64,000 bases of DNA from Liopterus haemorrhoidalis. Taxonomy: Eukaryota; Arthropoda; Insecta; Coleoptera; Dytiscidae. The stretch covers positions 186,001 through 250,000 of the forward strand of contig OZ020616.1 of NCBI GenBank assembly GCA_963971575.1, in the 5' to 3' direction. The translations under genes were made by a program, and so were the position numbers. Under the pieces are notes generated by a model that was given only the letters and a program-made list of their open reading frames with translations, did no database searches and had not been told where the DNA came from. How positions within the stretch are numbered: position 1 is the stretch's first letter; each line of letters opens with the position of its first letter. Below are positions 32,975 to 43,985 of the stretch, piece after piece.

Positions 32975-33084
32975 ATTTAAGCTGTTTCGTTGATAAACTT
33001 CAACTTGTGTTCAATTTGAAAAATTAAGATTGGACTTCCAAGAAGTGGGTTGGTGGAGGGTTGCTAGGAGATTTTGTGCTTATG
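32975..33084 (+). other. Candidate exon straddling the P2 right-arm inner edge
   Basis: Strong acceptor (TTTATTTATTTATTTTAG) and consensus donor (TATG|GTGAGT). All frames contain stops except the last 19 codons of one (DWTSKKWVGGGLLGDFVLM). The mirrored arm at 31397 keeps only the 3' part, so only the + copy is complete. This could be a non-coding exon. Confidence 0.35.
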
Positions 33085-34405
33085 GTGAGTGTTTTTTTTT
33101 TATTTATTAATATATAATCTGTCTCATTTTGTAATACGAAACTAGACCTGGTTACTTTAAGACTAGATCTGGATATATGAGCTATTTTCGCCTAATTTTG
33201 ATTGGCTTAGCGCGCAGACAAATTTACAATTAACAATACTTGTCAAAATAATGGTTACATTATTTATTACAGACATTAATTCTGGTGAAATAATCATTGT
33301 GTTTGGGTTTTGAAACCATTTTTAAATATTTTATATAATTTTTAAAAATTAATATTTCAAATTCAAAATAACTAGGTATGGCATTTGTGTCGATAATCTA
33401 ATTGTTATCGTCTTATTTATTTAAATTTTCAAAGAATTCATTTTATATATATATAAAATTATATATATAGTATTTGCTGTAAGTCGTTTTCGTTTTGCAG
33501 CGTTAACTACCAACTGCATTCTTATTTGAACTGGACGTTAATTTACTAAGGCTGACTGGATAAATTTTTAGTATGCATTTTCAATTCAATTTTTAATACT
33601 TTTTTTTACGACATTTTTTAATCAAATTGTAAGTTCAAGCTGACAATTTTGTAATTTATTTTTATTTTTTAGGTATCTCCTGAAGGCACTAGTACTCAAA
33701 AATGCTACACGACACTGATTGGGAGCTGTGGAGACCTATGATTGACCTGGATGGACCAGCAGTCTTCGGTAAGATACTTTCAAAATAATAATTTATTGAG
33801 GCCGGGTCTCTCCAACTTCAGGTAAACCTCTAGGTAACTGTCTGTCAGATAAGGTTATCTGGAACTTCATCTGCTGCATAAATGTCATAAACAATCGTTG
33901 AATTCAATACGTCAGTCTCATTATCCATAAGATAAATTTGTAATGAGAGACGGGATGACATCTGTTCAGCACAGAAAGTATCACATAACCTCAACTGTCA
34001 GACGGTCGGCTAGAGGTTCACCTGAAGGTGGAAAGACCGGGCCCTACAGTTTATTGGACACACTGACGTACGTCACGTCACCCAGAGGAAGTTTGCAATT
34101 CGTTCGCGACAAACATTTCAACAGAGCATTACGTTACGCGGTACATTACAGGATCAGCTCGATAATTTGGACTCAACTTTCAATTTGTGAAAATTTACAT
34201 CAATTTTTTTTATTATATAGGCTATTCCAAAACGTTTAAGCGGAACTAACTGGAATTTTTATTTTTTTAAGTTGTCATGAGTTCTTCTTTTTAGGTTTAA
34301 AGAGAGCTTTTGCTAAACAAAATGATCAAAAGCCTCACTTAAACGGTAAAAGTTACTAGAATTCATAATCTAGTTCCGCTTAAACCAAAAAAACTGGCTA
34401 TAGTT
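33058..34405. repeat. P2 inverted repeat, right arm
   Basis: Reverse complement of 30141-31422, slightly longer because of extra AT repeats near 33430-33470 and other small indels. Contains K cassette, block E, foldback and the complete MITE at its outer end. Confidence 0.92.
33673..33768 (+). other. Exon-like block E, copy 4
   Basis: 96 bp with an intact acceptor and GTAAGA donor and an ATG at 33702. One substitution changes a Thr to Met in the ATG frame relative to copy 1. All four copies have the same length and open frames. Confidence 0.5.
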
Positions 34406-34407
34406 TT
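34213..34407 (+). mobile_element. TATAGCC small TIR element, outer end of P2
   Basis: TATAGGCTATTCCAAAACG... at the left, TAGTTCCGCTTAAACC...GGCTATAG at the right. It is the mirror of the copy at 30138-30331. The body contains CTTTTGCTAAACAAAATG, also present in the copies at 46010 and 61015. Confidence 0.8.
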
Positions 34408-34419
34408 ACAATGAATTTT

Positions 34420-35012
34420 TACCGACCGCCAACATATATAAGGGAGGTATTGTGATCATACCAATTTTGACGATTCGAGATTTCGACGGATCTCCACGAA
34501 TTGAGGTCCCACATAACGTTTTGACTATTTTTAGCATGATGTCTGTCGGTCTGTCTGTCTGTCCGTCCGTCTGTCTGTCCGTGTGTCAGTGTACACGTGC
34601 AGAGCAAAAACGGCTAAAAGGATTTTTATGAAACTTCATATTTAAGCTTTTGCCATCAATGGCACGAGTTGATCAACTTTTGGTAAAAATCGGTTGACTA
34701 AAAATGGGAGTTTACTCGTGTAGATTTTAAGATTTTTGTGAATATTTCACAACAGAAAAATATTTCGAAAAAATGTATTGAACAAAAGTTGCTATAAAAG
34801 CAATAATTAATAACTTTTATTTGAGACGTTTTTTGATAAAACGAAAAATTTCAAATAATTTCTGTAAAATTTTTCGAATTTTTTTCATACTTATATGTAA
34901 CGTTTCTATGGTCATGATAAATAATATCTCTGTTAGAAAATATTAGGCCAAGTTATTTCTACTCTGCTGCTAGAATGTAATTTATATAAGTACTTTATGA
35001 TGGCGGTCGGTC
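34420..35012 (+). mobile_element. P-family non-autonomous TIR element, full length
   Basis: Begins ACCGACCGCCAACAT and ends ATGATGGCGGTCGGT, giving a TIR of about 14 bp around 590 bp. The interior has a GACA-type microsatellite (34541-34590), then GAGTTGATCAACTTTTGG-type sequence. No coding frame. Its target duplication cannot be fixed. The left P0 arm carries this element only as far as the microsatellite. Confidence 0.75.
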
Positions 35013-35034
35013 CTGTAGTGGCCACAGCTGATTT

Positions 35035-35720
35035 TTTTATTTGACTTTCATATCTATGGCCGCCGGTCTAGAAATTGAGAGCTTACCTTCTCTGCCCCTT
35101 ATACGCTGCTACTAAGCGTTTGAAACCTATTATTTTTATATATTTATTTTTAATGAATTTTAATTATTTGTAGATCCCAAAGGACTTGGATAAGGACCAA
35201 CTGGAATAAGGAACCAATTAGGACAGGAGCCAAGCAGGATAAGGAACCAACCAGGACGAGGACGAAACGGGAAAAGAACCAAAAGGACATCGGAGAACTA
35301 AAACAGCCGTGTAAAACCGTTAAGTAGAAATGTTTCTGTAGTTTATTTCAATTAAGAATGCATCATCTCTTGCAATTAACAAATCTTGTTAAAATAATCG
35401 TTACATTATTTATTACAGACATTAATTCTGGTGAAATAATGATTCTGTTTGGGGTTTTAAACCATTTTTAAATATTTTATATAATTTTTAAAAATTAATA
35501 TTTCAAATTCAAAATATCCTTTGTATGGAATTTGTGTCGATAACCTAATTGTTATCGTATTATTATTTAAATTTTCAAATAATTCATTTTATATATATAT
35601 AGTATTTGCTGTAAATCGTTTTCGTTTTGCAGCGTTTGCTACTGCATTCTTATTTGTAATGGACGTTAATTTACTAAGGCTGACTGGATATATTTGAGGC
35701 ATTTTCATGACACACTAAAA
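35035..35720 (+). repeat. K cassette without exon block (right arm)
   Basis: Mirror of 5840-6540. Runs from TTTCATATCTATGGCCGCCG through the 17-bp minisatellite (35175-35285) to GGACGTTAATTTACTAAGG and TTTGAGGCATTTTCATG. Confidence 0.85.
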
Positions 35721-35930
35721 AGGCACACAGTAATTTTGCATGCTAGAATTAAGAAAGAAACAGATAAGGGACAATATTTTTTAATATTGTCGGCTCGAAT
35801 TTGAGCAGTTTTTTATTTTCAGGTCATCACGTAAAATATTGACTTCATTAACCTAAAACCAATATTTTAGAATCAGTTTTTTTAAGAGAAAAAAAAAATT
35901 TTTTTTGGTACCTTTTTTATATATATGCAT

Positions 35931-35952
35931 ACACACACACACACACACACAC
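35931..35952. repeat. (AC)n microsatellite, right arm
   Basis: 22-bp run; shorter partner of the 37-bp tract at 5586-5622. Confidence 0.95.
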
Positions 35953-36304
35953 ATTTTTTAAATTGTTTTCTTATGTGTTAGGAAATTTTTAGAGTCAATT
36001 TAAATAGTTAAACTTTTAAGTCAATATTTTAGCATTCGTTTTTTAGACCGATTTTTGAGTACATTTTTTAGTCAATGTTTTGAGATAATTTTTTTGAGTA
36101 GTATCTTTAGCTTCAAATTTTTAGTCAAATTTTTAATTAGTCAAATTTAGTTAAATTTAGATTCTCCTTTAGAACTTTTAGAGAATCTTTTATTCTCAAA
36201 TTTATAGACACAATTTTAAGATAATTCATTTTTGTATATAATTTCTTTAGATCTTCGAATCCAATTATAATTTTTTAAATATTTTTGAGTTTTTAAATTT
36301 GAAT
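35953..36304. other. AT-rich arm sequence
   Basis: Mirror of about 5236-5585. Repeated short stretches like TTTTTAGTCAA give a low-complexity appearance. Nothing else seen. Confidence 0.55.
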
Positions 36305-36770
36305 TTCGCTTTTCCTTGGGGTAGCCTGTATCGTGTCTTGGGTGGGAAGCTTAAAGCTACCGCTTAAAACACACCCCAACTAAAGCAAAATTAAATTCCC
36401 ACACGCTTACTTCGGAGTGGTCTTTAATTGTCTTGGGGGGGGAAGCTAGTGCTACCCCTTAGGGCATACTCTGAGTAACAAACACTCGTACACACAGACA
36501 AATACACATACATATAAAAACAATGCACGTGCATGAAAATATTAAAAAATAAAATCACACACGCTTACCATGAGGACAGCCAATTTGTGCCCTGTTTGGT
36601 TAGCTAGTGCTGCCATCTAGGGCACGTCCCTGGTAACACAAACACAAACAGTACTTAGGTACAAGCACACGCGTACTTTGGGGGCGTATTTATTGTTTTG
36701 GGGGGCTAGCTAGTGCTGCCCCTTAAAACTACCCCTTTGTACCACACACAGGTCGCTTAGGACCAACAAA
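36305..36770. repeat. Four diverged GC-rich motif copies (right arm)
   Basis: Mirror of 4790-5235, with the four copies and their order preserved. The middle motif reads GTTAGCTAGTGCTGCCATC, and the others show GCTAGTGCTACCCCTTA-type sequence. Confidence 0.6.
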
Positions 36771-38038
36771 TTTGCAAAACAACAGTGATTAAGAAAGAAA
36801 TAAATGATTTTTTATTGATAAAATGCATGATTTTTGATTTTTTGATTGAATAAAGTAAAGTAATGCATGTTTAATAAAGAAAATTTAACACAAATTGAAA
36901 GAAATTTTAGTTTAGGTAGGATTCATTTATGTAAATAAATTTTAAATGTTGAAATATTTTTCCTCCGTGAGAAACGGGGGGAAAGTAGTACTTTTATCAA
37001 ATATCAAAAGCCTCTTATATCCAAGTTGATTCTGTCTGTACAGTCTGTAATCATTTTTAGGGTGAATTTGTTTCTTTGACACCTTAAAAAAGTTTATTAA
37101 ATTGTACATCAGCCGAAGTAAAGGTATGTTAGAGATGGATAAATCAAACTAACCATCGTGTGTCTGTTTTGTATGCTGCAAGGTTTGCTTGTAGACCAAT
37201 TAAATATCCTTCCACACATGGTACCTTTGTGTGAAAGTGTGTTTATTTCTTGTGGCACTCACAGATCATCTGCGTATGTTTCTGTTTGGGTTTTGCAAAA
37301 AATAAACTATAGGTACTACACCCCCTTTGATGCGCCTGTTGTTATTAACTAGGGTCGATTTAGATTTGGACTTTTATCTAGAAAGATTCTAGTTGATTCT
37401 GACAGATAATTCAGAGGACTGGTGAGTTCTAACAACTGGTAACTTTTTGGTTATTCAGTTGGTAGTTAAATCTCACCAAAACACCCACAACACTAAATAC
37501 ACTGCGCTTTTCATGATACACATGGTTTATTTCTGTCTCAGGGATTGTAGGCGCCGGTTAACCAAGTCTCTTCCGAGTTTTTCCCTACCTTAACGGCCTA
37601 GCCGAGGGAGACGAGAGATACTAGTTGACTGAAGGTGACCGAAGATGTCACGAATAAGTTTTGTTCATTTGGTAGAGTCTTTTTACTGGTCGGGACGATC
37701 TGATGTTTCCCCCCAAGGCATAGCCAAGGGTAAGGGACGTTTGACACCGCCTGATCACGGGGCCAACTACCCAACGGATGGGTAGCGCTCGTAAAAAATA
37801 AATTCAGTAAAAGTCAACAACTTTTGGAAGCCGGTCGGTAAAGAATCTTTCGATAGATAAACTGATCGACCGAGTGAAGGAACGAGCCTTCAAAAAATTT
37901 AACTCTTGAAGTTACAATAAACTTCACTATTTTTTCTTTTAGTGAGTTGTTTTGAACACTCACGCCATTTTTTTTTTGTTTTAATATTAGATTAAAATTC
38001 CTGAGGTCAGAAGTAAACATTTCAGGTTACCTTGATAC
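36771..38038. other. Arm-specific sequence, no recognised gene
   Basis: Mirror of about 3502-4789. Open frames 37158-37352 and 37814-38020 are short and unrecognised. Short GC-richer patches occur at about 37540-37790. No LTR, tRNA or splice structure that I can support. Confidence 0.45.
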
Positions 38039-38484
38039 TTGTGCAAACTCGGTTTCCCTTTAATGCGGGCACAAGTTTTTGTTCTGGGCAAGCATCCTCT
38101 TTCCTCTAGGTTGTTCGTTGCCCTCGCGATTCCTCCGGTGGAGCCCAAGCCCTTTCCATGTGCATCGGATCGGGCGGCGATGGCTTACAATGGAGCCCTC
38201 CACGGACTCTTCTATAGACGTGGAGGAACCAGCTCTGTTGTGTGAATACAATACGGTTGAACGTTATTTCTTTCCCTGTTTGGGTTTGTGGTGGGTGGGG
38301 GGTAACTCGCTTTTTCCTTGCGCCTTCCCCGGAAAGAATTACGTTCGCCGTTAGGAAAGATCACCTCCTCTTTCAGCTCGACCTACTAACACTCGCAGGA
38401 GAGGCAATTAGGTATGGTTGCGTCTTCTCGAGATTCAACAGAAGCAGTTTCCACCAAATCAAGACTTCCAGATTTTTAAATTAA
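38039..38484 (+). other. GC-rich conserved block G (right copy)
   Basis: Same four open frames as the left copy with identical translations: 38039-38245, 38079-38354 and 38242-38484 on plus, 38060-38251 on minus. The hairpin CCTCCACG / CGTGGAGG is at 38197-38226. No in-frame change is visible in any of the four frames, whereas the flanks show scattered differences. Not recognised as any protein or RNA family. Confidence 0.5.
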
Positions 38485-38757
38485 AACAATTTTTCTTGGG
38501 TATTACAACCACATGTTATTTTACATATTGGTCGAATTTTATGTGGGTGCTAATACCCGGTAATGCTCTCTGGAAGTGGGTATTTTTTTCGAGTGAACGA
38601 ATTTTTTACTCATAACCAGATGTAGTGTTACCAACCTTATAAATCCTACAAGATTTGTTCATATTATTGGGTTGCTTTTGGTCCGATAATGGGACATATC
38701 TGTAGGTGCTTTAAATCCGACATGTTGAGGACCAGTTTTCTTTACTGGATTTATTTT

Positions 38758-39840
38758 TTTCAGGAATAATTGCTGCAATATTGCGAATCGCACAAATACT
38801 CCGATTGAAAATCTAGTTTACAAGGATTTCAGGATTCTGTTTTCAAAGAGGAAAACTATTACAGTGCATATGATACGTTAACACAAATGTGGATATCATT
38901 GTAAATGTCTACGAAGGAAAATAAACATTTTGGTCGATACTGGAAGACTGAAATGTTATTTTTTTTTTATATTTAACAAGATTTAAAGAGGAGTGATGGA
39001 AGAGAGATGGAGGAGAGTTGGAGGAGAGATGGAGGAGAGATGGAGGATAGGTGGAGAAGAGAAGGAGGAGAAATGGAGGAGAGAGAGACTCCAAATATAT
39101 GACTAAATGCGGGATAAGGAATACATAAATTTAAACTGTATTTCTGCTCTATTTCTTTCCATTTTTAAAATTTTCACTATTTGATAGCTTATAAATACGG
39201 CCTCGTTTTAATTTTTGAAACTCAATTTTTTTAATAGATTAATTCAGCATAAGAAATACAGTCTTTTTTGAAATTTTTTCATTTTCACATTTTTAAGACA
39301 TGAATTTTTGAAATGTTTTAATAGCTTGTACATCCGGCCCTGTTCTAAATTTTGAGACAAATTATTGGTAGAAATGCGGCATTAGGAATCCAAAAATTGA
39401 AACCGCATGCCTTTATCCCTTTTCATTTTTGAGGCATGAATTTTTGAATTTTAGACTTTTTGAACATTTTGTATTTCCTGTTATAAATATTTATTTATTT
39501 TTTTATTTACTGAAGAAGACATGTGTATTTAAAAGAAATTAAACCCCAGTTCTGTATCACTTTCAGTTTTTGTTATACAATTTTTTAAAGTTAATTTAAT
39601 TTTTTAGACGGTGCCTGTTGAATTTTGGCATCACCCCCATCTTGTTATAAGTATATCGGGTCTTTCCAAGTATCTGGGGGACCAAAGACCAGACACTTAG
39701 AACAACATGGTGGCGAGTAAGACCAACAATTTCGACTGACTGTTTAAGAACAGCTAAAAAAAATATTATAGAACTTTTTCAGTTTGTCATTTTTTTTTTG
39801 TCATTTTCAAGGGTTTTGTTTGCCTACTCTTAAAGATATT
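38758..39840 (+). repeat. F-family unit (right arm, copy 1)
   Basis: Mirror of 1701-2790. Polypurine tract (GGAGAGATGGAG-type 12-bp steps) at 38978-39092; dyad core at about 39630-39725. Confidence 0.85.
38978..39092 (+). repeat. Polypurine minisatellite
   Basis: Almost pure purine run of GAGATGGAGGAGA-type steps. Counterparts: 770-856, 2450-2556, 40684-40772, 56520-56612. The number of steps differs between copies. Such tracts can adopt triplex structure in principle. Confidence 0.8.
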
Positions 39841-40430
39841 CCGAATTGAAACGTTATGGCCCCAAAATTTTTACCCCTTTGAAATTAGAAATATTTTATT
39901 ATTTTGGTTTTTATAATTTATCATAATTCTGGCCCTGTTTTAAATTTTAAATTTCCACTAAACGAGATACAAGCATTCCAAAAATTCAAACCGTAGATTT
40001 CTTCCTCATAGTTTTAAATGTAAAATGTTTTGAAATTCGATAATTTTTGAATTATAATTTTTTGTTAATTCAGCCCTATTTTAAAATTTAAAATTCTAAA
40101 TTTTTTATACACTAATCAATATATAGGGATTCCAAAAGTCCAAACCGGGGGTCTCTATCTCTTTTGCTCTCTATCTCTAGCACTCTCTGAGTGCTGTGGA
40201 AAACACTTGTGGCAATTTTCAAAAAAATAATAATAAAAATGATAATGATAGGGTACAGGTCTTCATTTTAAAATGATAACCGGTTTATACAGGGATACTA
40301 GTACCGGTTCATACGTCACATTGACCACGTGACTTTCATATCTATGGCCGGCGGTCTAGAAACTGAAAATTTACCTTCTCTTTCCCAAGATGCCTTTACA
40401 GGTGATGGGACTTATTATTTTTTTTTTCAG

Positions 40431-41540
40431 GAATAATTATCATAAAATAGTGCGGCCCTAAGAACACGGCAACAATTGCTGCAATATTGCGAATCGCACA
40501 AATACTCCGATTGAAAATCTAGTTTACAAGGATTTCAGGATTCTGTTTTCAAAGAGGAAGACTATTACAGTGCATATGATACGTTAACACAAATGTGGAT
40601 ATCATTGTAATTATCTACGAAGGAAAATAAACATTTTGGTCGATACTGGAAGATTGAAATGTTATTTTTTTTTATATTGAACAAGATTTAAAGAGGAAAG
40701 ATGGAAGAGAGTTGGAGAAGAGATGGAGGATAGGTGGAGAAGAGAAGGAGGAGAAATGGAGGAGAGAGAGACTCCAAATATTTGACTAACTGCGAGATAA
40801 GGAATACAAAAATTGAAACTGCATGGCTCTATTTCTTCTCATTTTTGAGAGATGAATTTTTGAAATTTTCACTATTTGATAGCTCATAAATACGGCCTCG
40901 TTTTAATTTTTGAAACTCAATTTTTTTTATAGTTTAATTCAGCATAAGTAAGAAATACAGTCTCTTTTAAAATTTTTTCATTTTCACATTTTTAAGACAT
41001 GAATTTTTGAAATGTTTTGATAGTTTGTACATCCGGCCCTGTTCTAAATTTTGAGACAAATTTTTGGTAGAAATGCGGCATTAGGAATCCAAATATTTAA
41101 ACCACATGCCTTTATCCCTTTTCATTTTTGAGGCATGAATTTTTGAATTTTAGACTTTTTGAACATTTTGTATTTCCTGTTTTAAATATTTATTTATTTG
41201 TTTTTATTTACTGAAGAAGACCTGTGTATTTAAAAGAAATTTAACCCCAGTTCTGTATCACTTTCAGTTTTTGTTATACAAATTTTTAAAGTTAGTTACT
41301 TTTTTAGACGGTGCCAGTTGAATTTTGGCATCACCCCCATCTTATTATAAGTATATCGGGTCTTTCCAGGTATCTGGGGGACCAAAGACCTGACACTTAG
41401 AACAACATGGTGGCGAGTAAGACCAACAATTTCGACTGACTGTTTAAGAACAGCTAAAAAAAATATTATAGAACTTTTTCAGTTTGTCATTTTTTTTTTG
41501 TCATTTTCAAGGGTTTTGTTTGCCTACTCTTAAAGATATT
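40431..41540 (+). repeat. F-family unit (right arm, copy 2)
   Basis: Mirror of 1-1130 and counterpart of 56270-57365. Contains the polypurine tract at 40684-40772 and the dyad core near 41320-41425. Confidence 0.85.
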
Positions 41541-42169
41541 CCGAATTGAAACGTTATGGCCTCAAAATTTTTACCCCTTTGAAATTAGAAACATTTTATT
41601 ATTTTGGTTTTTATAATTTATCGTAATTCTGGCCCTGTTTTAAATTTTAAATTTCCACTAAACGAGATACAAGCATTCCAAAAATTCAAACCGTAGATTT
41701 CTTCCTCATAGTTTTGGCTGTAAAATATTTTGAAATTCGATAATTTTTGAATTATAATTTTTTGTTAATTCAGCCCTATTTTAAAATTTAAAATTCTAAA
41801 TTTTTTATACACTAATCAATATATAGGGATTCCAAAAATTCAAATCGGGGGTCTCTATCTGTTTTTTGAAATATTAATTTGTGAAATAAGATTTTTTTTA
41901 CCGTAAATCCGGCCCAATTTTAAATTTTCTAATTCTAATTTTTATACGGAAATCAAAATGTGGTAATTTCAAAAATTCCAATCGGTGGTCTCTCCCATAA
42001 ATCGTTTTTGAGTTATGATTTTGGTGGAGAGATTGTGAGAAAATGAAGTAGAAATGGAGCAGAGATAGTGAAGAAATGGAGCAGATAGTGGGGAAATGTA
42101 GGAGAGATAAGGGAGATAAAGGGAGAGAACGAGAAATGGAAGTGGGTTGTAAGAAAGATAGTGCAGAGA
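41541..42169 (+). repeat. F-unit extension with polypurine segment
   Basis: Degenerate AAATTCAAACCG / GGTCTCTATCT motifs, then a purine-rich stretch (about 42030-42190) of GAGAAATGGAGCAGA-type steps. Copy B (57366-58070) has about 80 bp more of the purine steps. The long minus-strand frames here are the complement of the purine tract. Confidence 0.7.
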
Positions 42170-42355
42170 TGCAGGAGAATTGGAGGAGAGGAACAGGAGT
42201 GAAAGAGGAGTGGACAGACAATATACCCCTAAGGATATGGATTGTTCTCGGATCATCCCATCTGCGCCCAACTCCCTTCAGGGGTGGGTATTCCCAGCAC
42301 TCTCTGAGTGCTGTGGAAAACACTTATGGCAATTTTCAAAAAACTAATAATAATG
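42170..42355 (+). mobile_element. LINE 3'-end fragment (copy A)
   Basis: Open stretch RGTGVKEEWTDNIPL...HLRPTPFRGG, then AGCACTCTCTGAGTGCT (hairpin), GGAAAACACTTATGGC and AATTTTC with AATAATAATG tail. The peptide recurs at 11577 (-), 49970 and 58070. The hairpin plus short-repeat tail is typical of LINE 3' ends. Confidence 0.7.
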
Positions 42356-42558
42356 TTTCCAACGCTTAGGTGACATCTAATTGCAAAGAAAACCAACACA
42401 TTGATTTTTAAATAATTTAAATTGATAGTGGAGAATTGGAGCAGCGAATCCTGATGGTTAAAAAAATAAAATTGTTTTAAACAGTTTCAAAGTTAAAAGA
42501 TGTCTACAAAAAAAATGTGATCTAGTCATTCAGAAGGACTGTTTGATTAAAAATTCGT

Positions 42559-42724
42559 CAATCAGTGGGAAGACCTCGCCAGAGATTGAGAAACCAGCTA
42601 ACCGAAAATTTAACAAGTTCTGATTTACAAGACACATGGAAAGCCCTGACAAACAGATCAAGATGGAGGACTAATGTGAGTCAATCCGAATGCAGTATAG
42701 TACAAGAGCTCTAGAAACAACTTT
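42559..42724 (+). pseudogene. LINE reverse-transcriptase C-terminal tail (copy A)
   Basis: Open in one frame: QSVGRPRQRLRNQL, then LQDTWKALTNRSRWRTN, ending at a TAG at 42722. GRPR(Q/R)RW and a following W...(R)SRWR pattern are familiar at the C-terminus of non-LTR retrotransposon ORF2 proteins. Only this tail is present. Copy B (58442-58597) reads LQDAWKALTNRSRWRTN. The adjacent 149-bp array begins at the stop codon, suggesting it is the element's 3' UTR. Confidence 0.7.
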
Positions 42725-43985
42725 AAATAATTTTAATAATTCGAAAATTTATTGAAAAAATTATTTAATTGACCTGTTTATGCAGGGGTAATAGGAGACG
42801 TAGAAACTGCACGATACCATGGATTTTATTTAGTATACTAGAGGTCTAGAAACAACTTAATTTTAAGAATTCAAAGCTTTATTGAATTTTTTGATTTATC
42901 GAAAAAATTATTTTATTGAGCTGTTTATACAGGGGTAATAGGAGGCGTAGAAACGTGTAAACGTCACGATACTGTGGATTTTATTTAGTCTAGAGGTCTA
43001 GAAACAACTTGATTTCAAGAATTCAAAGATTTATTGAATTTTTTGATTTATCGAAAAAATTACTTAATTGGCCTGTTTATATAGAGGTAATAGGAGAGGT
43101 GGAAACGTCACGATACCGTGGATTTTATTTAGTATATTAGAGGTCTAGAAACAACTTAATTTTAAGAATTCAAAGCTTTATTGAATTTTTTGATTTATCG
43201 AAAAATTATTTTATTGAGCTGTTTATACAGGGGTAATAGGAGACGTAGAAACGTGTAAACGTCACGATACTGTGGATTTTATTTAGTCTAGAGGTCTAGA
43301 AACAACTTGATTTCAAGAATTCAAAGATTTATTGAATTTTTTGATTTATCGAAAAAATTACTTAATTGGCCTGTTTATATAGAGGTAATAGGAGAGGTGG
43401 AAACGTCACGATACCGTGGATTTTATTTAGTATATTAGAGGTCTAGAAACAACTTAATTTTAAGAATTCAAAGCTTTATTGAATTTTTTGATTTATCGAA
43501 AAAATTATTTTATTGAGCTGTTTATACAGGGGTAATAGGAGACGTAGAAACGTGTAAACGTCACGATACTGTGGATTTTATTTAGTCTAGAGGTCTAGAA
43601 ACAACTTGATTTCAAGAATTCAAAGATTTATTGAAATTTTTGATTGATCGAAAAAATTATTTTATCTACCTATTTATACAGGGGTAATAGGAGAAGTGGA
43701 TACGTCACGATACCGTGGATTTTATTTAGTATACTAGAGGTCTAGAAACAACTTAATTTTAAGAATTTGAAGATTTATTGAAATTTTTGATTTATCGAAA
43801 AAATTATTTTATCTACCTGTTTATACAGGGGTAATAGGAGAGGTGGAAACGTCACGGTACCGTGGATTTTATTTAGTATACTAGAGGTCTAGAAACAACT
43901 TAATTTTAAGAATTCAAAGATTTATTGAATTTTTTGATTTATCGAAAAAATTATTTAATTTACCTGTTTATACAGGGGCAATAAA
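42700..43985 (+). repeat. Alternating 152/147-bp tandem array (nine units)
   Basis: Units contain AGGTCTAGAAACAACTTAAT, TTATTGAATTTTTTGATTTA, TACAGGGGTAATAGGAG and CACGATACCGTGGATTTTAT. Successive starts at 42841, 42993, 43140, 43291, 43438, 43590, 43737 and 43884 show 152, 147, 151, 147, 152, 147, 147. The longer units have an extra GTGTAAAC-type insertion, so the real period is a dimer of about 299 bp. Copy B has three units only. Confidence 0.92.

Larger units (their letters stand above)
34558..41537. repeat. Right arm of giant inverted repeat P0
   Basis: Reverse complement of 1-7012. Visible differences include (TG)n length (37 against 22 bp), one fewer 17-bp minisatellite unit, and scattered substitutions. 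The right part (from about 40215) is also the start of direct duplication A. Confidence 0.93.

Noticed and set aside
36771..38038. LTR retrotransposon long terminal repeat
   Set aside because: No TG...CA boundaries, primer-binding site, polypurine tract or gag/pol similarity could be found.
42000..42323. Minus-strand 100-141 codon Ser/Leu-rich frames (also at 57826) as secreted proteins
   Set aside because: They are the complement of a polypurine minisatellite. Ser, Leu, Pro and Tyr runs follow from the repeat, and step-number changes shift the frame between copies.
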